A stretch of 64,000 nt of DNA from NCBI RefSeq assembly GCF_003966265.1, contig NZ_RXNV01000002.1, forward strand, positions 703,396-767,395. Direction: 5' to 3'. The notes below the pieces were generated by a model. The model searched no databases. It was not told the origin of the DNA and worked only from the letters and a program-made list of their open reading frames with translations. This DNA is from Shewanella atlantica. Lineage in GTDB: Bacteria; Pseudomonadota; Gammaproteobacteria; Enterobacterales; Shewanellaceae. The translations under genes were made by a program, and so were the position numbers. This document shows positions 1-10,880 of the stretch, piece by piece. Numbering within the stretch: position 1 is the stretch's first letter; each line of letters starts with the position of its first letter.

Positions 1-297
1 AACAAATTCACTTGCGGTCATACCTGAGAGTATGGTCAGAGCCAGCTTTGGCCCTACCCCATTGGTTTTTATCAGTAATCTAAAAAGTGCACGTTCCTGT
101 TTGGTGATAAAACCATAAAGCAGTTGGGCATCTTCACGCACCACGAAATGGGTATATACGATGGCTTCTTGATTGAGTTCAGGAAGTTCATAAAAACTGG
201 TTAATGGCATCTGGACTTCGTAACCTAAGCCCTGCACTTCGAGTAAAATTTCAGGTGCTTGTTTTTCAACAAGTAAACCTCTTAAACGACCAATCAT
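1..297 (-). CDS. ruvA: Holliday junction branch-migration subunit RuvA, N-terminal part (runs off the window)
   Basis: The reverse complement opens with ATG at 297 and stays open for 99 codons to the window edge. The protein begins [12 protein letters not shown], the usual RuvA start, and continues through the OB-fold and into the first helix-hairpin-helix (the NGVGPKLAL segment). RuvA tetramers bind four-way junctions and load the RuvB motor. The ATG overlaps the ruvC stop as ATGA, so ruvC and ruvA are probably translationally coupled. The C-terminal half lies outside the window. Confidence 0.95.
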   Translation of the reverse strand, partial: MIGRLRGLLVEKQAPEILLEVQGLGYEVQMPLTSFYELPELNQEAIVYTHFVVREDAQLLYGFITKQERALFRLLIKTNGVGPKLALTILSGMTASEFV

Positions 298-815
298 CTG
301 TAACGTCCGTAAGTTCTGGCGTTGGCTCTTCCCCCCAAAGCGACTAAACTTTGGCTGGTATGAAAATGGCAAATAGCGACACCTAATGCGTCAGCGGCAT
401 CGGCCTGGGGAGCGGCGGGTAATTTGAGGATCTGTTGAACCATATGTTGAACTTGAGATTTCTGCGCTTTACCCGTTCCTACAACCGCGCTTTTTATCTG
501 AGTTGCGGAGTATTCAGCTACCGGCAGATCGGCATTGGTTGCAGCAACGATTGCAGCGCCGCGAGCCTGACCAAGTTTAAGTGCCGAATCGGCATTCTTC
601 GCCATAAAGACTCGCTCAATGGCAAACTCATCTGGCTGATATTGACGTATGATTTCAGAAACGCCATCAAAAATCTGTTTAAGTCGATAAGGTAGGTCAT
701 CAGAAGCGGTGCGAATACAGCCGCTTCCTAAATATTTCTGGTGCCTACCAATACACTGGATCACACCATAACCGGTGATCCTTGAACCTGGATCCACACC
801 GAGAATAATAGACAT
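294..815 (-). CDS. ruvC: Crossover junction endodeoxyribonuclease RuvC
   Basis: RuvC resolves Holliday junctions by paired nicks as a dimer. The 173-residue product starts [19 protein letters not shown], containing the first catalytic Asp (D7). The second acid is in FAIERVF, and the C-terminal acids are in [12 protein letters not shown]. Length matches the family (about 173). It follows yebC with a 3-base gap and overlaps ruvA by four bases, giving the order aspS-yebC-ruvC-ruvA. Nothing appears truncated. Confidence 0.97.
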   Translation of the reverse strand: MSIILGVDPGSRITGYGVIQCIGRHQKYLGSGCIRTASDDLPYRLKQIFDGVSEIIRQYQPDEFAIERVFMAKNADSALKLGQARGAAIVAATNADLPVAEYSATQIKSAVVGTGKAQKSQVQHMVQQILKLPAAPQADAADALGVAICHFHTSQSLVALGGRANARTYGRYR

Positions 816-818
816 GTC

Positions 819-1565
819 TTAATCTAAGGATTCCATGATCTCATCAGAGATATCCGCATTATGGTACACCTCCTGAACATCATCATGATCTTCCAGGTTA
901 TCGATTAAACGAATAAATTTTGGTGCAGTGCTGGCATCGAGTTCGGCTTTCGTCGATGGGATCATAGTCACTTCGGCATTGACAGCCACAAGTTCGGTCG
1001 CATCCAGCGCATCTTTAACCGCGCCGAAGTCCTCTGGAGTGGTAAATACATCAATCGACCCATCATCATTAGTGATAACATCGTCGGCACCGGCATCGAG
1101 TGCAGCATCCATAATGGTGTCTTCATCTGCACCTTCACCATAGGAGATAACGCCTCGCTTCTCGAAGAGATAAGATACTGAACCATCTGTACCTAAATTG
1201 CCCCCCGACTTACTAAATGCATTACGAACACCCGATACAGTACGGTTTTTGTTATCTGTCATGGTTTCAACCATCACAGCCGTTCCACCAGGACCATAAC
1301 CTTCATACATGATGGTTTCCAATACTTGACCATCGAGTTCGCCGGCACCACGTTTAATCGCACGCTCAACGGTGTCGCGCGTCATGTTATTGGATAAGGC
1401 TTTATCAATAGCGGCACGAAGACGAGGATTAGAATCGGCATCCGAGCCGCCTTCACGGGCAGCAACGGTAAGTTCACGGATGAATTTTGTAAAAAGCTTG
1501 CCGCGCTTTGCATCTTGCGCTGCTTTGCGATGCTTAATATTGTCCCATTTACTATGACCTGCCAT
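819..1565 (-). CDS. yebC: YebC/TACO1-family protein (translation-related or DNA-binding regulator)
   Basis: A 248-residue full-length member starting [21 protein letters not shown], the family hallmark, with the conserved YEGYGPGG segment around residue 87. YebC proteins were long annotated as transcription factors; related proteins relieve ribosome stalling at proline-rich stretches. The start is supported by an AAGGAG-type site seven bases upstream. It lies between aspS and ruvC on the same strand, the common gammaproteobacterial arrangement. Confidence 0.95.
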   Translation of the reverse strand: MAGHSKWDNIKHRKAAQDAKRGKLFTKFIRELTVAAREGGSDADSNPRLRAAIDKALSNNMTRDTVERAIKRGAGELDGQVLETIMYEGYGPGGTAVMVETMTDNKNRTVSGVRNAFSKSGGNLGTDGSVSYLFEKRGVISYGEGADEDTIMDAALDAGADDVITNDDGSIDVFTTPEDFGAVKDALDATELVAVNAEVTMIPSTKAELDASTAPKFIRLIDNLEDHDDVQEVYHNADISDEIMESLD

Positions 1566-1622
1566 ATCTCACTCTCCTTAATTCGAGCCCGGTTAATCTG
1601 TTCAATACAGGGGCACGAAACA

Positions 1623-1640
1623 GCCGGGCTTTCACCCGGC
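1623..1640 (-). terminator. Weak hairpin between aspS and yebC
   Basis: GCCGGG (1623-1628) pairs with CCCGGC (1635-1640) across a six-base loop, just after the aspS stop on the minus strand. There is no strong U-run after it (TGTTTCG), so it is more likely to attenuate or protect RNA than to terminate fully. Confidence 0.35.
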
Positions 1641-1651
1641 CGATCTGGTTA

Positions 1652-3439
1652 TTACTCTTGTTCTTCTTTGTTATCTTCGCTTTCGATAACATTAACGCCT
1701 AACTCAACAAGTTGAGCCGGGTTAGCAAAACCAGGAGCATTGGTTAACGGACATGCAGCAGTTGTCGTTTTAGGGAATGCCATAACATCACGAATAGATG
1801 TCGCGCCAGTCATCAACATAACGATACGGTCTAAGCCAAATGCTAGACCTGCATGTGGCGGCGTACCATAACGTAGCGCCTCAAGTAAGAAGCCAAATTT
1901 TTCATTCGCCTCTTCCTCTTCGATACCCAAAATACGGAATACAGCAGATTGCATTTCGCTGTTATGAATACGTACTGAGCCACCACCGAGTTCGCAACCA
2001 TTGAGTACCATGTCATAGGCATCAGAAATAGCGGCTGTTGGATCGGCTTCAAGCTGTTCAGGCGTTATCCCCATTGGTGCAGTGAATGGATGATGCATCG
2101 CATGCAAGCCACCATCTGATGTAGGCTCAAACATTGGGAAATCAACAACCCATAATGGCTTCCACTCGCCATCCAGCAAGTCAAAATCTTCACCAGCTTT
2201 AAGACGAAGTGCGCCCATAGCTTCGGCTACGATGTTAGCTTTGTCGGCACCGAAAAGGATCAGATCGCCGGTCTTAGCGTTAGTTCGCTCGAGCAAACCG
2301 TTAACAACATCTTCGCTAAGGAACTTGAGTACCGGAGATTGAATGCCTTCCAGACCTTTATCAAGATCGTTTACCTTCATCCATGCTAAACCTTTAGCGC
2401 CATAGATAGTGGCATATTTAGCATATTCATCGAGCTGTTTACGTGAAAGCTTTGCACCACCAGGGATACAAAGAACGGCCACCCGCCCTGCTGGGTCGTT
2501 AGCTGGCTCCTGGAATACTTTAAACTCAACATCTTTTAGGATATCGGCAACATCGATAAGTTCAAGAGGGTTACGAAGATCCGGTTTGTCAGAGCCAAAA
2601 CGACGCATGGCATCGGCAAAGGTCATTTTAGGAAATTCGCCAAGATCGACATTTAACAGATCTTTGAATAAACCACGAGTCATCTCTTCGGTCTTAGCCA
2701 TCACTTCGGCTGAGCTCATGAAAGAGGTCTCAATATCAATCTGAGTAAATTCAGGTTGACGATCGGCACGCAGATCTTCATCTCGGAAACATTTAACGAT
2801 TTGATAATAACGATCAAATCCTGACATCATCAATAGTTGCTTAAACAACTGTGGTGATTGAGGAAGTGCAAAGAACTGCCCTTTATAAGTACGACTAGGG
2901 ACTAAGTAGTCACGAGCACCTTCCGGAGTAGCCTTGGTCAATATCGGCGTTTCAATGTCCAGGAACCCATTATCATCAAGGAAACGGCGAACGGCACTGG
3001 TCACTTTCGAGCGAAATACAATTCTATCAGCCATCTCAGGGCGACGTAGATCCAGATAACGATACTTCAATCGTTGCTCTTCGGTGTTGTGCTGGTTCTT
3101 ATCCATATTGATAGGTAAAGGAGCAGCGCTATTTAAAATTGTCAGGCCCTTGCCCAGAATTTCAATTTCACCGGTACGCATGTCCTTATTAACTTGACTG
3201 TCAGGACGTGCTCGGACTAAGCCCGTTACTTGTACACAAAACTCACTGCGCAGCGTGCTAGCGACATCGAATACTTCTGGTAAATCAGGATCATAAACGA
3301 CCTGAACAATACCTTCCCTATCACGAAGATCGAGAAAGACAACGCCACCTAAGTCACGACTACGATTTACCCAACCCACTAGGGTCACTTCTTGTCCAAC
3401 GTGAGACTTATTGACGTCTCCACAATATTGACTGCGCAT
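1652..3439 (-). CDS. aspS: Aspartyl-tRNA synthetase
   Basis: This class II synthetase charges tRNA-Asp. The 595-residue protein begins [20 protein letters not shown], has the N-terminal OB anticodon-binding fold, the class II motif 2 ([18 protein letters not shown]), the bacterial GAD insertion domain (about 290-420) and motif 3 ([13 protein letters not shown]). Length is typical of bacterial AspRS. An AAAGGA site lies upstream of the ATG. The acidic tail EDNKEEQE is a minor lineage feature. It heads the run into yebC, ruvC and ruvA. Confidence 0.97.
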   Translation of the reverse strand: MRSQYCGDVNKSHVGQEVTLVGWVNRSRDLGGVVFLDLRDREGIVQVVYDPDLPEVFDVASTLRSEFCVQVTGLVRARPDSQVNKDMRTGEIEILGKGLTILNSAAPLPINMDKNQHNTEEQRLKYRYLDLRRPEMADRIVFRSKVTSAVRRFLDDNGFLDIETPILTKATPEGARDYLVPSRTYKGQFFALPQSPQLFKQLLMMSGFDRYYQIVKCFRDEDLRADRQPEFTQIDIETSFMSSAEVMAKTEEMTRGLFKDLLNVDLGEFPKMTFADAMRRFGSDKPDLRNPLELIDVADILKDVEFKVFQEPANDPAGRVAVLCIPGGAKLSRKQLDEYAKYATIYGAKGLAWMKVNDLDKGLEGIQSPVLKFLSEDVVNGLLERTNAKTGDLILFGADKANIVAEAMGALRLKAGEDFDLLDGEWKPLWVVDFPMFEPTSDGGLHAMHHPFTAPMGITPEQLEADPTAAISDAYDMVLNGCELGGGSVRIHNSEMQSAVFRILGIEEEEANEKFGFLLEALRYGTPPHAGLAFGLDRIVMLMTGATSIRDVMAFPKTTTAACPLTNAPGFANPAQLVELGVNVIESEDNKEEQE

Positions 3440-3610
3440 CTAACTCTTTCCTTTATCCGCAAACCTATGGCTGAGGAATATTCTAAACAAGACAAAAGCG
3501 GCATTATAGTTAAATATTGCCGATTACAAAACCACTACGCCGCTAGTTGGCGAAGTATCAATCAGATCTTTTCCCGAGCAAGCAGAGCTCGTACAAATTA
3601 ACATGCATTA

Positions 3611-6409
3611 TCACGATGATTTATAGCAATTTCCACCACTTTTTTTAGCGCGATACATTAACTTGTCAGCAGTTTTTAATAACTCGACTGCCGTATCGCC
3701 ATCCGCGGGGTAGATAGCAATCCCAATACTAGGCTTTATATCCTCCACGGGGATCTCCTCAAGGGGATTTTTTGCTAAATTGGTTAACACGGTGTCGGCA
3801 ACCTGGCAGACGATATCCAGATCTTTAGTTCGATTCAATATAATCACGAATTCATCGGCTCCGAACCTTGCCACAGTATCAGACTTTCTAACCGACTGTT
3901 TCAACTCTTGTGTGATACTGATGAGCAAGTTATCACCGATTTTGTGACCTAGTTTTTTATTAACCTCTTTGAGGCAACCAATATTAACGAAAAGTACAGC
4001 AAATGTGCTTAAATCCCGGCTATGGTGGAGCACGGCTTGTTCTAGCCTATCATCAAGCAGTGAACGATTAGGTAACTGGGTTAAGCTATCATGGTTAGCA
4101 AGATGATTTAGCTTATCTTCTAACACTAACCTTTTGCTGACTTCCTGGCCCATTTTATACTTGAATAACAATAAGAAAACTATTGAAGCAAGTATTAGAA
4201 AGCAGATAAAAAACCACCAAGTTTCAGCCAGCGGTTGTTTTGTAGTTAGAGGCAGTTGCTTAACCCAGTTTTGATAGATCTCTTGCTGTTTCTCCTGATT
4301 GATTGTACCTATCGCCATATTTATCATCGGGACTAATTTTGCTTTATTCGGATGGATCCCAAAGTGACTGTGCTGCTCGGAAAAATCTGCCAAGACGGAC
4401 ATTTTCAATTGGCCATAATCCCCCTGTTTAAGTTCTGCAGCCATGTTAATAACTTTTTCGACGAAGGCGTCGGCTTTCCCTTCCGATACGGCTTTAAGAC
4501 CAGCACGTGTATCGGCGACAACCAGCAATTCCAGCCCATAATCTGCGCTCATGAGGTCGGTAACCAGCTGGTAACCTTCGACGATAGCCAGTCTTTGACC
4601 CGTTAACTGTTGAACATGAAATACAGATACTCGGTCAATCTGTGTCGCCAGGGCCCATGGTGATGGCCAGTAAGGTTCGCTGAATAGAAGTTTCTTCTTA
4701 CGCTCCTCGGTCTCAGCCACACTCCCGGCAATATCAACCTCACCATTGAGTAGTGCAGTGATCAAATCCTGCCATTCGTCATAAACGATAGACTCCAACT
4801 TCAAATTCAGCTTATCAGAGATAACTTTTACGACTTCACTGTTAATTCCTGAAAACTCGCCGTTTGAGTCAGCATACTCCATAGGTTTCCAATTAGTCAG
4901 ATAACCTACTTTTAAGACATCGACAGATGCCAGGTAGTCTTGTTGAGACTCAGAAAACTTAAGTCGCGTATTTTCAACATCGAAAACACGGTTCTTACTA
5001 TTGAGCATCCATTTTTGTTCGATTTCAGCCAATTCATTTTGATCTATTAATTCAAAACCCGCCTTGATACGTTTATCAAGCCCCAAATTCTCGGGTCGGG
5101 TTAAGACAAATATATCGGTTTCAAATTCAAGATCATCAAACTGATGAAACTCTGACCAGGCATTATTCAAAACGAGATAATGCTGGGTCCATGCTGACGA
5201 TGCGACAAAGCCACTGATATGTCCCTCTCTCGCCGCTTGGATCATCGACTCTACAGAATCATAAAGTTTGAGCTGTGCATCCGGAACGGCCTGTTTTAAC
5301 TTACCAAGGTATGGAGCGGTCGGAACCGCGCCGATTAATGTTCCGGCAAGAGCATCTAAGCTATCGATTGAATGACCGAAACTAAATAGTCGGCTTTTTA
5401 CCTTGTATAATAATTGGCTTCTCAGTAGACCACTCTTAAGTACGTCACTCTCAGGGTAGCCGATGTGAACATCGGCGCTGCCCATTCGAACCTCATCCAG
5501 TGAACTGTTCATATCTCCTGCAGAGAAAAAAACCGGGATCCCCGTTTTGTCAGACCACAGATGCCAAACATCCACATACAAACCATGGGGCAACCCATCC
5601 CCCCCGAGAGAGACAAAAGGCTCAATATTGAGTGACGTTGCGACCGTTATTCCTCTTTTTTGCTGATTAATACCAAGCCAACGTTCCTCTATCGCAGCAA
5701 TACGTTTGCTGGAGATCGCCGCAAACCCTAAATTTATCTTGTTTACTGTGTGTAAATCGGACTTGATAACGGCCGGATGCAGAGGCGACTCTTTGATCAA
5801 GAGTCGGTTCCTTATGGGAAAAAGGTTAACGACCTGCCGATTCAGGTTATTGTCTTTAAGGTAACCTTCCATTCCAGCAAAAACGTGTATCTCCCCTTCT
5901 ATCACCCCTTTTAATAAGCTATGACGGCTGTTGTAGCGTTTAAAGGATAATTTTGGCTCGACAGCAAGCAGTTCGGCTTCGTGAGAAGAACCCGACACTA
6001 TGCCAATCTGATAGGGGATAAGATCTGTAAATGACGATTTGTCGGAGAGGTCTTTATGCAGATAAAGGTAGGTTCTCACTTGGGATATCTGTTGGGCGAA
6101 ATCAAATATTTCAGAACGAACCGAAGTCTGGGCTAAACCAACATGAGCATCGGCATCTCCCTGAGAGAGTTGTTTCAGTGAATCATGCCAATGCCGTGAA
6201 ACAAAAACGACTTCTGTATCAGTTTGTTGGCTCCAAACTTTCCACAAGTCGATAAGTATTCCATGGGGCTCCCCTTTCTCATCCACAAACTGGTAAGGGT
6301 AACTATCTTCTCCCATGACTAAGACTAACGGCTTGCCCTCATCGGCATAGAGACCGAAGGCAAAAATACAGCCAAGCAAAAACAACAGGAGCTTAATAAA
6401 TGATTTCAA
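3611..6409 (-). CDS. Membrane sensor with three tandem periplasmic SBP_bac_3-type domains and a degenerate GGDEF domain
   Basis: The 932-residue product has a signal peptide (MKSFIKLLLFLLGCIFAFGL), three solute-binding-protein type 3 modules (about 28-245, 250-470, 490-710), one membrane helix (731-751) and a C-terminal GGDEF domain (about 770-932). The signature reads GADEF (850-854) rather than GGDEF. The metal-binding Asp of the usual D-I-D-x-F-K motif is replaced (VNIGCLKEVNKKLGH), while the RxxD inhibitory-site motif (RKSD, 841-844) is present. The domain may therefore sense c-di-GMP rather than make it. The first two modules repeat a PHGLYVDVW / PHGILIDLW segment, suggesting internal duplication. 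It stands alone between aspS and cmoA, and the ligand is unknown. Confidence 0.85.
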   Translation of the reverse strand: MKSFIKLLLFLLGCIFAFGLYADEGKPLVLVMGEDSYPYQFVDEKGEPHGILIDLWKVWSQQTDTEVVFVSRHWHDSLKQLSQGDADAHVGLAQTSVRSEIFDFAQQISQVRTYLYLHKDLSDKSSFTDLIPYQIGIVSGSSHEAELLAVEPKLSFKRYNSRHSLLKGVIEGEIHVFAGMEGYLKDNNLNRQVVNLFPIRNRLLIKESPLHPAVIKSDLHTVNKINLGFAAISSKRIAAIEERWLGINQQKRGITVATSLNIEPFVSLGGDGLPHGLYVDVWHLWSDKTGIPVFFSAGDMNSSLDEVRMGSADVHIGYPESDVLKSGLLRSQLLYKVKSRLFSFGHSIDSLDALAGTLIGAVPTAPYLGKLKQAVPDAQLKLYDSVESMIQAAREGHISGFVASSAWTQHYLVLNNAWSEFHQFDDLEFETDIFVLTRPENLGLDKRIKAGFELIDQNELAEIEQKWMLNSKNRVFDVENTRLKFSESQQDYLASVDVLKVGYLTNWKPMEYADSNGEFSGINSEVVKVISDKLNLKLESIVYDEWQDLITALLNGEVDIAGSVAETEERKKKLLFSEPYWPSPWALATQIDRVSVFHVQQLTGQRLAIVEGYQLVTDLMSADYGLELLVVADTRAGLKAVSEGKADAFVEKVINMAAELKQGDYGQLKMSVLADFSEQHSHFGIHPNKAKLVPMINMAIGTINQEKQQEIYQNWVKQLPLTTKQPLAETWWFFICFLILASIVFLLLFKYKMGQEVSKRLVLEDKLNHLANHDSLTQLPNRSLLDDRLEQAVLHHSRDLSTFAVLFVNIGCLKEVNKKLGHKIGDNLLISITQELKQSVRKSDTVARFGADEFVIILNRTKDLDIVCQVADTVLTNLAKNPLEEIPVEDIKPSIGIAIYPADGDTAVELLKTADKLMYRAKKSGGNCYKSS

Positions 6410-6557
6410 ATGTTATTCCCAAAGGTCACACGAGTGTAAAAATCTTGTTATAAGTAGGCTATTAGACAAAATTTTATGAGAAATTTCCAGTACTAGACTT
6501 GCTGGTTGCAACTATCATTCGTTAGAATAAAACGTTGAAATTACCCATGTTAATCAA

Positions 6558-7289
6558 ATGAACACATCCCAAGATACTATATATGCACAAGCATATGAAA
6601 ACATAAGCGATTTTCAATTCGATGAAAAAGTAGCCGGTGTTTTCAATGACATGATCAGACGCTCTGTCCCCGGTTATGGTCAAATTATCAACACCCTCGG
6701 TGATTTTGCTAATAAGTATGTCAGTACAGACAGCAATATATATGATCTCGGCTGTTCTCTTGGTGCAGCGACACTCAGTATCCGCAGACACATAGATAAT
6801 CGTAATTGTAAAATAATTGCCGTCGATAACAGTGAGTCGATGATCCAGCGCTGCAGAGAAAATCTTAGTGCCTATGTTAGTGAAACACCAGTAGATCTCG
6901 TCTGCGGTGACATAAGGGACATCAAGATTGAAAACGCCTCTATGGTCGTTCTTAATTTCACGATGCAGTTTCTGGCACCTAAAGATAGAGAAAAGCTACT
7001 AAGCAGCATCTATAAGGGACTCAAACCAGGCGGGATCTTAGTTCTCTCTGAGAAGTTAAACTTCGAAGATGAGTCTATACAGTCACTACTTGTGGATCTG
7101 CATCTGGATTTCAAAAGGGCCAATGGCTACAGTGAATTAGAGATCAGCCAGAAACGCAGTTCTTTAGAGCACGTTATGAAACCAGACACCTTGCAACAGC
7201 ACGAGGTACGCTTAAAGAAACAAGGTTTTAAGCATTTCAACGTATGGTTTCAATGTTTTAACTTTGCGTCTATGGTTGCAATAAAGTAA
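6558..7289 (+). CDS. cmoA: Carboxy-S-adenosyl-L-methionine synthase CmoA
   Basis: CmoA converts SAM and prephenate to carboxy-SAM, the donor used by CmoB to make cmo5U at tRNA wobble U34. The 243-residue protein begins [11 protein letters not shown] and has a class I methyltransferase fold with motif [15 protein letters not shown], the acidic loop [14 protein letters not shown] and CGDIRDI. Length matches E. coli CmoA (about 247). cmoB follows on the same strand but 232 bases away, wider than the near-adjacent layout in E. coli. Confidence 0.95.
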   Translation: MNTSQDTIYAQAYENISDFQFDEKVAGVFNDMIRRSVPGYGQIINTLGDFANKYVSTDSNIYDLGCSLGAATLSIRRHIDNRNCKIIAVDNSESMIQRCRENLSAYVSETPVDLVCGDIRDIKIENASMVVLNFTMQFLAPKDREKLLSSIYKGLKPGGILVLSEKLNFEDESIQSLLVDLHLDFKRANGYSELEISQKRSSLEHVMKPDTLQQHEVRLKKQGFKHFNVWFQCFNFASMVAIK

Positions 7290-7521
7290 ATAGGTAACCA
7301 TAAAATCCTGCGACGAGGTGAATTACAATCTTTCATCAATAAAAGATGGCAAAACGAGTAATAACTTCAAATGAATTTGAGGTAAAGATCGATAAATCCA
7401 ATGGCTATCCCAACACGAACTAAGATTAAATCAGGGACGCCAAAAGAAAGATGTTTATCTCATTTAATAATCAACCAAATTCCATTGCTTCAATTTTGCA
7501 GCTATCTAGGGTGACAATAAA
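7290..7521 (+). other. cmoA-cmoB spacer with two short open frames
   Basis: The 232 bases between cmoA and cmoB hold two overlapping short frames on the plus strand. One runs 7346-7423 (25 codons, starts MAKRVITSNEF). The other runs 7401-7514 (37 codons, starts MAIPTRTKIKSG) and stops eight bases before the cmoB start. Neither resembles a family I know and neither has a clear ribosome site. They may be a decayed insertion or chance frames. Confidence 0.3.
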
Positions 7522-8514
7522 GTGATCAGTTTCAGCTCCTTCTACAAACAAATTGCAGACTCCAGCCTACAACATTGGTTAGAAACACTTCCCGCCATTT
7601 TAGGTCAATGGCAACGCGAGCATAAGCATGGCACCTTACCTAAATGGGAAAAAGTCCTTAACAAGTTACATTATCCAACCCCTGATTCCCTCGACCTCAA
7701 GAACAGCGTTTCCATTGGTTCCGGGCAGCAGTTGACTAAAGGTGAAAGGGAAAAACTGGAAAACCTGTTACGTATTTTTCAACCTTGGCGTAAAGGACCT
7801 TTCTCAGTACATGGTATCGATATCGATACTGAATGGCGTTCAGACTGGAAATGGGAGCGAATCCTTCCACACCTTTCTCCACTAAACAATCGCACCGTAT
7901 TAGATGTAGGTTGTGGCAGTGGCTACCATATGTGGCGTATGTTGGGCGAAGGAGCCAAGCATGTCGTCGGCATAGATCCCTCCACCCTTTTCCTTTGCCA
8001 GTTTGAAGCAATCAAACGCTTAGCCGGTGATCACCACCCGGTTCATCTACTACCATTAGGAATCGAAGAGCTTCCACCACTGGATGCATTCGATACCGTA
8101 TTTTCAATGGGGGTCTTGTACCACCGTCGTTCACCTATTGATCATTTGTTACAACTAAGAGATCAATTGCGAACAGGTGGTGAATTAGTTTTAGAGACCT
8201 TAGTCATTGATGGTGATGAAAATACCGTTCTCGTTCCAGAAGATAGATATGGCAAGATGAATAATGTATGGTTTCTTCCATCTGCCGCCGCATTAGAACT
8301 TTGGCTTAAAAAAGCAGACTTTATTGATGTTAAATGTGTAGATATTGATGTCACTTCGTTGGCTGAACAGAGAAGCACAGATTGGATGCCGAATGAGTCA
8401 TTAGTCGATTACCTGGATCCGACCAACGTAGATCTGACCATCGAAGGTTATCCAGCGCCTAAACGCGCGACGTTTATAGCGACGAAGAATCAGCCCAATA
8501 AAGATTTAGTTTAA
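7522..8514 (+). CDS. cmoB: tRNA U34 carboxymethyltransferase CmoB
   Basis: CmoB transfers the carboxymethyl group of carboxy-SAM to 5-hydroxyuridine at position 34 of several tRNAs. The 330-residue product (GTG start, [20 protein letters not shown]) has the all-helical N-terminal region and a Rossmann methyltransferase domain with [20 protein letters not shown] and [13 protein letters not shown]. Length is near the E. coli protein (323). The GTG start agrees with the N-terminus conserved in the family. It works with CmoA encoded just upstream. Confidence 0.95.
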   Translation: MISFSSFYKQIADSSLQHWLETLPAILGQWQREHKHGTLPKWEKVLNKLHYPTPDSLDLKNSVSIGSGQQLTKGEREKLENLLRIFQPWRKGPFSVHGIDIDTEWRSDWKWERILPHLSPLNNRTVLDVGCGSGYHMWRMLGEGAKHVVGIDPSTLFLCQFEAIKRLAGDHHPVHLLPLGIEELPPLDAFDTVFSMGVLYHRRSPIDHLLQLRDQLRTGGELVLETLVIDGDENTVLVPEDRYGKMNNVWFLPSAAALELWLKKADFIDVKCVDIDVTSLAEQRSTDWMPNESLVDYLDPTNVDLTIEGYPAPKRATFIATKNQPNKDLV

Positions 8515-8611
8515 ATTAACTTTGCACATTTTTGGTAATGATTACCATTGAGTCGATTAAGTAAGAGATCGATTTCACACGTACTGAATACAATAGTAAA
8601 TGGGAAGCACT

Positions 8612-9355
8612 ATGTTAAAGCAGATAATCTGTATTGCCGTGATCTCAACCTTAGCGGGTTGTGCAGCAACTACATCAACAGAAAATGCACCTCAGCCTAT
8701 CGATGCTGCGGCTTTAGAGTCTGGTCTGGCGAAGCAACAAGCAGATCTTGTCGTCGCTATCGATGAGTCTAAACACGCTCAAACTACAGGTTTCACAGCG
8801 TTATCTGCGCAAATAAAGGCTCTCGAGACTCAGATTTCGACGATAAGTATCGAACCTGAAGAGACTATTGTTCCAGTCCCGATGGACTGTCCACCCTCCC
8901 CCCTAGGCGGTAAATTTCTGCTCGGAGCGGAAGAGAATGTGTATATTGACGAGATTAAAGGCAATTTCAATACTCGTATCGACACAGGTGCAGAATCTTC
9001 TTCACTCGACTCACGCAATATCATTCTATTCGAGAGAGATGGAAAACAGTGGGTACGCTTCGATGTCTACACCGATGGAGCCGAGGCTCCGGCACAAACA
9101 TTCGAATCGAAAGTCGAACGTTTTGTACGCATAAAGCAAGACTCTGATGAGAAAAGCGATCGCCGCCCGGTTATTCATGCTCACCTGAAGATAGGCAAGT
9201 ATAAGGCGGAAACCGATCTTAACCTGGTAGATCGTAGTCACTTAGAATTCCCACTCTTACTCGGCCGTAAATTTATGCAAGACATCGCGGTTGTCGATGT
9301 CGGGCAAACATATATTCATGGAAAAAAGAAGACGACCGCAGTCGTAAACAAATAG
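8612..9355 (+). CDS. Retropepsin-like aspartic peptidase lipoprotein (PF05618-type, Rlo-like)
   Basis: From the ATG at 8612 the 247-residue protein has a lipoprotein signal ending LAGC, a short heptad-like stretch (about 35-85), and a C-terminal domain once called 'ATP-dependent zinc protease' but related to retropepsins. The catalytic motif is DTGAESSSL, followed by a basic/acidic core and LLGRKFM near the end. It is predicted to be anchored on the periplasmic side. It opens a tight operon with an inactive transglutaminase/7TM protein and a RimK-like ATP-grasp protein. That trio recurs in proteobacteria and, as I recall, has been tied to osmotic stress tolerance; the substrate is unknown. 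An in-frame ATG at 8600 is less likely. Confidence 0.85.
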   Translation: MLKQIICIAVISTLAGCAATTSTENAPQPIDAAALESGLAKQQADLVVAIDESKHAQTTGFTALSAQIKALETQISTISIEPEETIVPVPMDCPPSPLGGKFLLGAEENVYIDEIKGNFNTRIDTGAESSSLDSRNIILFERDGKQWVRFDVYTDGAEAPAQTFESKVERFVRIKQDSDEKSDRRPVIHAHLKIGKYKAETDLNLVDRSHLEFPLLLGRKFMQDIAVVDVGQTYIHGKKKTTAVVNK

Positions 9356-9366
9356 GAATTTAGTTG

Positions 9367-10878
9367 ATGCATTCTAAGAAACCGTTTTACATACTCGTTG
9401 CACTGCTATTTATTTTAGGGATCACGGCAAGCGTTTATCGTGGCGTAGAACATAAAGTGCCTTTCCTGCCCGGTAAGCAAGTCCAAAGTTGGGCTGTCGA
9501 TGCCAAAGTACAATTTCAAGGCACAGGCAAACCTGCCGAGGTCTCTTTTTCACTGCCTAGGGATCCGGCATTCGAAATTCTTGTGGAAAATGCAACGTCA
9601 CCAGGTTACGGCTTATCAATAACCGATACTAACGACCAATCAGACAGACGTGCTATTTGGTCAGTCCGTTCGGCGCAAGGGCAGCAAGACCTTTATTACA
9701 AGGTGACCATCATCCCAACCGGGTCAACGAAGGTAATGGCTAGTGCAGAACCTTTGGCACCAAAACCCTATATCTGGCCTGCAACTGAACAGGCCGCAGC
9801 AGAGCAGGCAATAGAAGAAGTTTGGGCAAAGAGTGCCACTAATCTCTCTTTTGCCCAGCAGTTAAACAAAGCATTAAATGCACAGGAGAGAAGCCAGAAT
9901 ATTGAACTTTTGCTAAGCAGTAACTCTCCCACTAAGCTATTTTTGCGTATGCTCCAAAGCAAAGGGATCCCGGCTCAGGAAGTGAGTGGTCTGTTTCTGG
10001 AAGACCAACGTCGCAGACAGCAGTTAAGCCCCTTTGTTGAAGTCTATAATGACGGTGAATGGCACCTGTTCGACCCTAACAACGGAACTCAGGGTCGAGA
10101 TGATAATCTGTTACTTTGGGATCGCTCTGGTAAATCGGTTCTCGATGTCATTGGTGGCGTAAACTCCCAAGTCAACTTCTCGATGCTTCAAGATACCCGC
10201 TCAGCACTTGCCACCTCTTTGGATGTGATGAATAACCAGGACGCGTTAGACTTCTCACTTTATAATTTACCTCTGGAGGAGCAGGCACTCTTCAAAGGCA
10301 TCCTATTGATACCGATTGGCGTGCTTATGGTGGTTTTTTTACGGGTCATCGTCGGTTTAAAAACGTCAGGAACCTTTATGCCGGTATTGATTGCATTAGC
10401 GTTTATCCAGACAACTTTACTGACAGGTCTCGTAGGCTTCATCTTGATCGTAGCCTGCGGTCTGATGATACGCTCTTACCTATCGGATCTTAACTTACTG
10501 CTGATCTCACGAATATCGGCAGTTATTATCGTCGTCATAGGAATTATTGGCGTATTTACCCTCCTCTCCTATAAATTAGGTCTGAGTGAAGGCTTAACTA
10601 TCACTTTCTTCCCTATGATTATTCTCGCGTGGACCATTGAAAGAATGTCTATCTTATGGGAAGAGGAAGGACCTAAAGAGGTGGTATTACAAGGTGGCGG
10701 CAGCTTATTCGTAGCAACACTTGCTTATTTGGCAATGAGTGCGACTTGGGTACAACACTGGGTATTTAACTTCTTAGGCATTCACCTGGTAATTTTGGCC
10801 GTGGTCTTGTTGATGGGTCAATATACAGGTTATCGCTTGCTGGAGCTTAGACGCTTTAAGCCATTGGCCGGAGAGTAG
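9367..10878 (+). CDS. Inactive transglutaminase-domain protein with C-terminal 7TM region
   Basis: The 503-residue protein has an N-terminal membrane anchor, a periplasmic transglutaminase-like domain (about 40-290) and seven predicted membrane helices from about 305 to 490. In active transglutaminases this stretch carries Cys, His and Asp. Here the region around LQSKGIPAQEVSGL lacks the Cys, and the usual His segment reads SPFVEVYNDGEWHLFD, keeping only the Asp. It is therefore a pseudoenzyme, as in the Transglut_i_TM/7TM_transglut family. It starts 11 bases after the retropepsin gene and ends 2 bases before the ligase gene. TTG at 9364 is an alternative start. Confidence 0.88.
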   Translation: MHSKKPFYILVALLFILGITASVYRGVEHKVPFLPGKQVQSWAVDAKVQFQGTGKPAEVSFSLPRDPAFEILVENATSPGYGLSITDTNDQSDRRAIWSVRSAQGQQDLYYKVTIIPTGSTKVMASAEPLAPKPYIWPATEQAAAEQAIEEVWAKSATNLSFAQQLNKALNAQERSQNIELLLSSNSPTKLFLRMLQSKGIPAQEVSGLFLEDQRRRQQLSPFVEVYNDGEWHLFDPNNGTQGRDDNLLLWDRSGKSVLDVIGGVNSQVNFSMLQDTRSALATSLDVMNNQDALDFSLYNLPLEEQALFKGILLIPIGVLMVVFLRVIVGLKTSGTFMPVLIALAFIQTTLLTGLVGFILIVACGLMIRSYLSDLNLLLISRISAVIIVVIGIIGVFTLLSYKLGLSEGLTITFFPMIILAWTIERMSILWEEEGPKEVVLQGGGSLFVATLAYLAMSATWVQHWVFNFLGIHLVILAVVLLMGQYTGYRLLELRRFKPLAGE

Positions 10879-10880
10879 TC

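Noticed and set aside
2409..2744. A 111-codon frame opposite aspS
   Set aside because: Shadow of aspS in another frame with no signal for translation.
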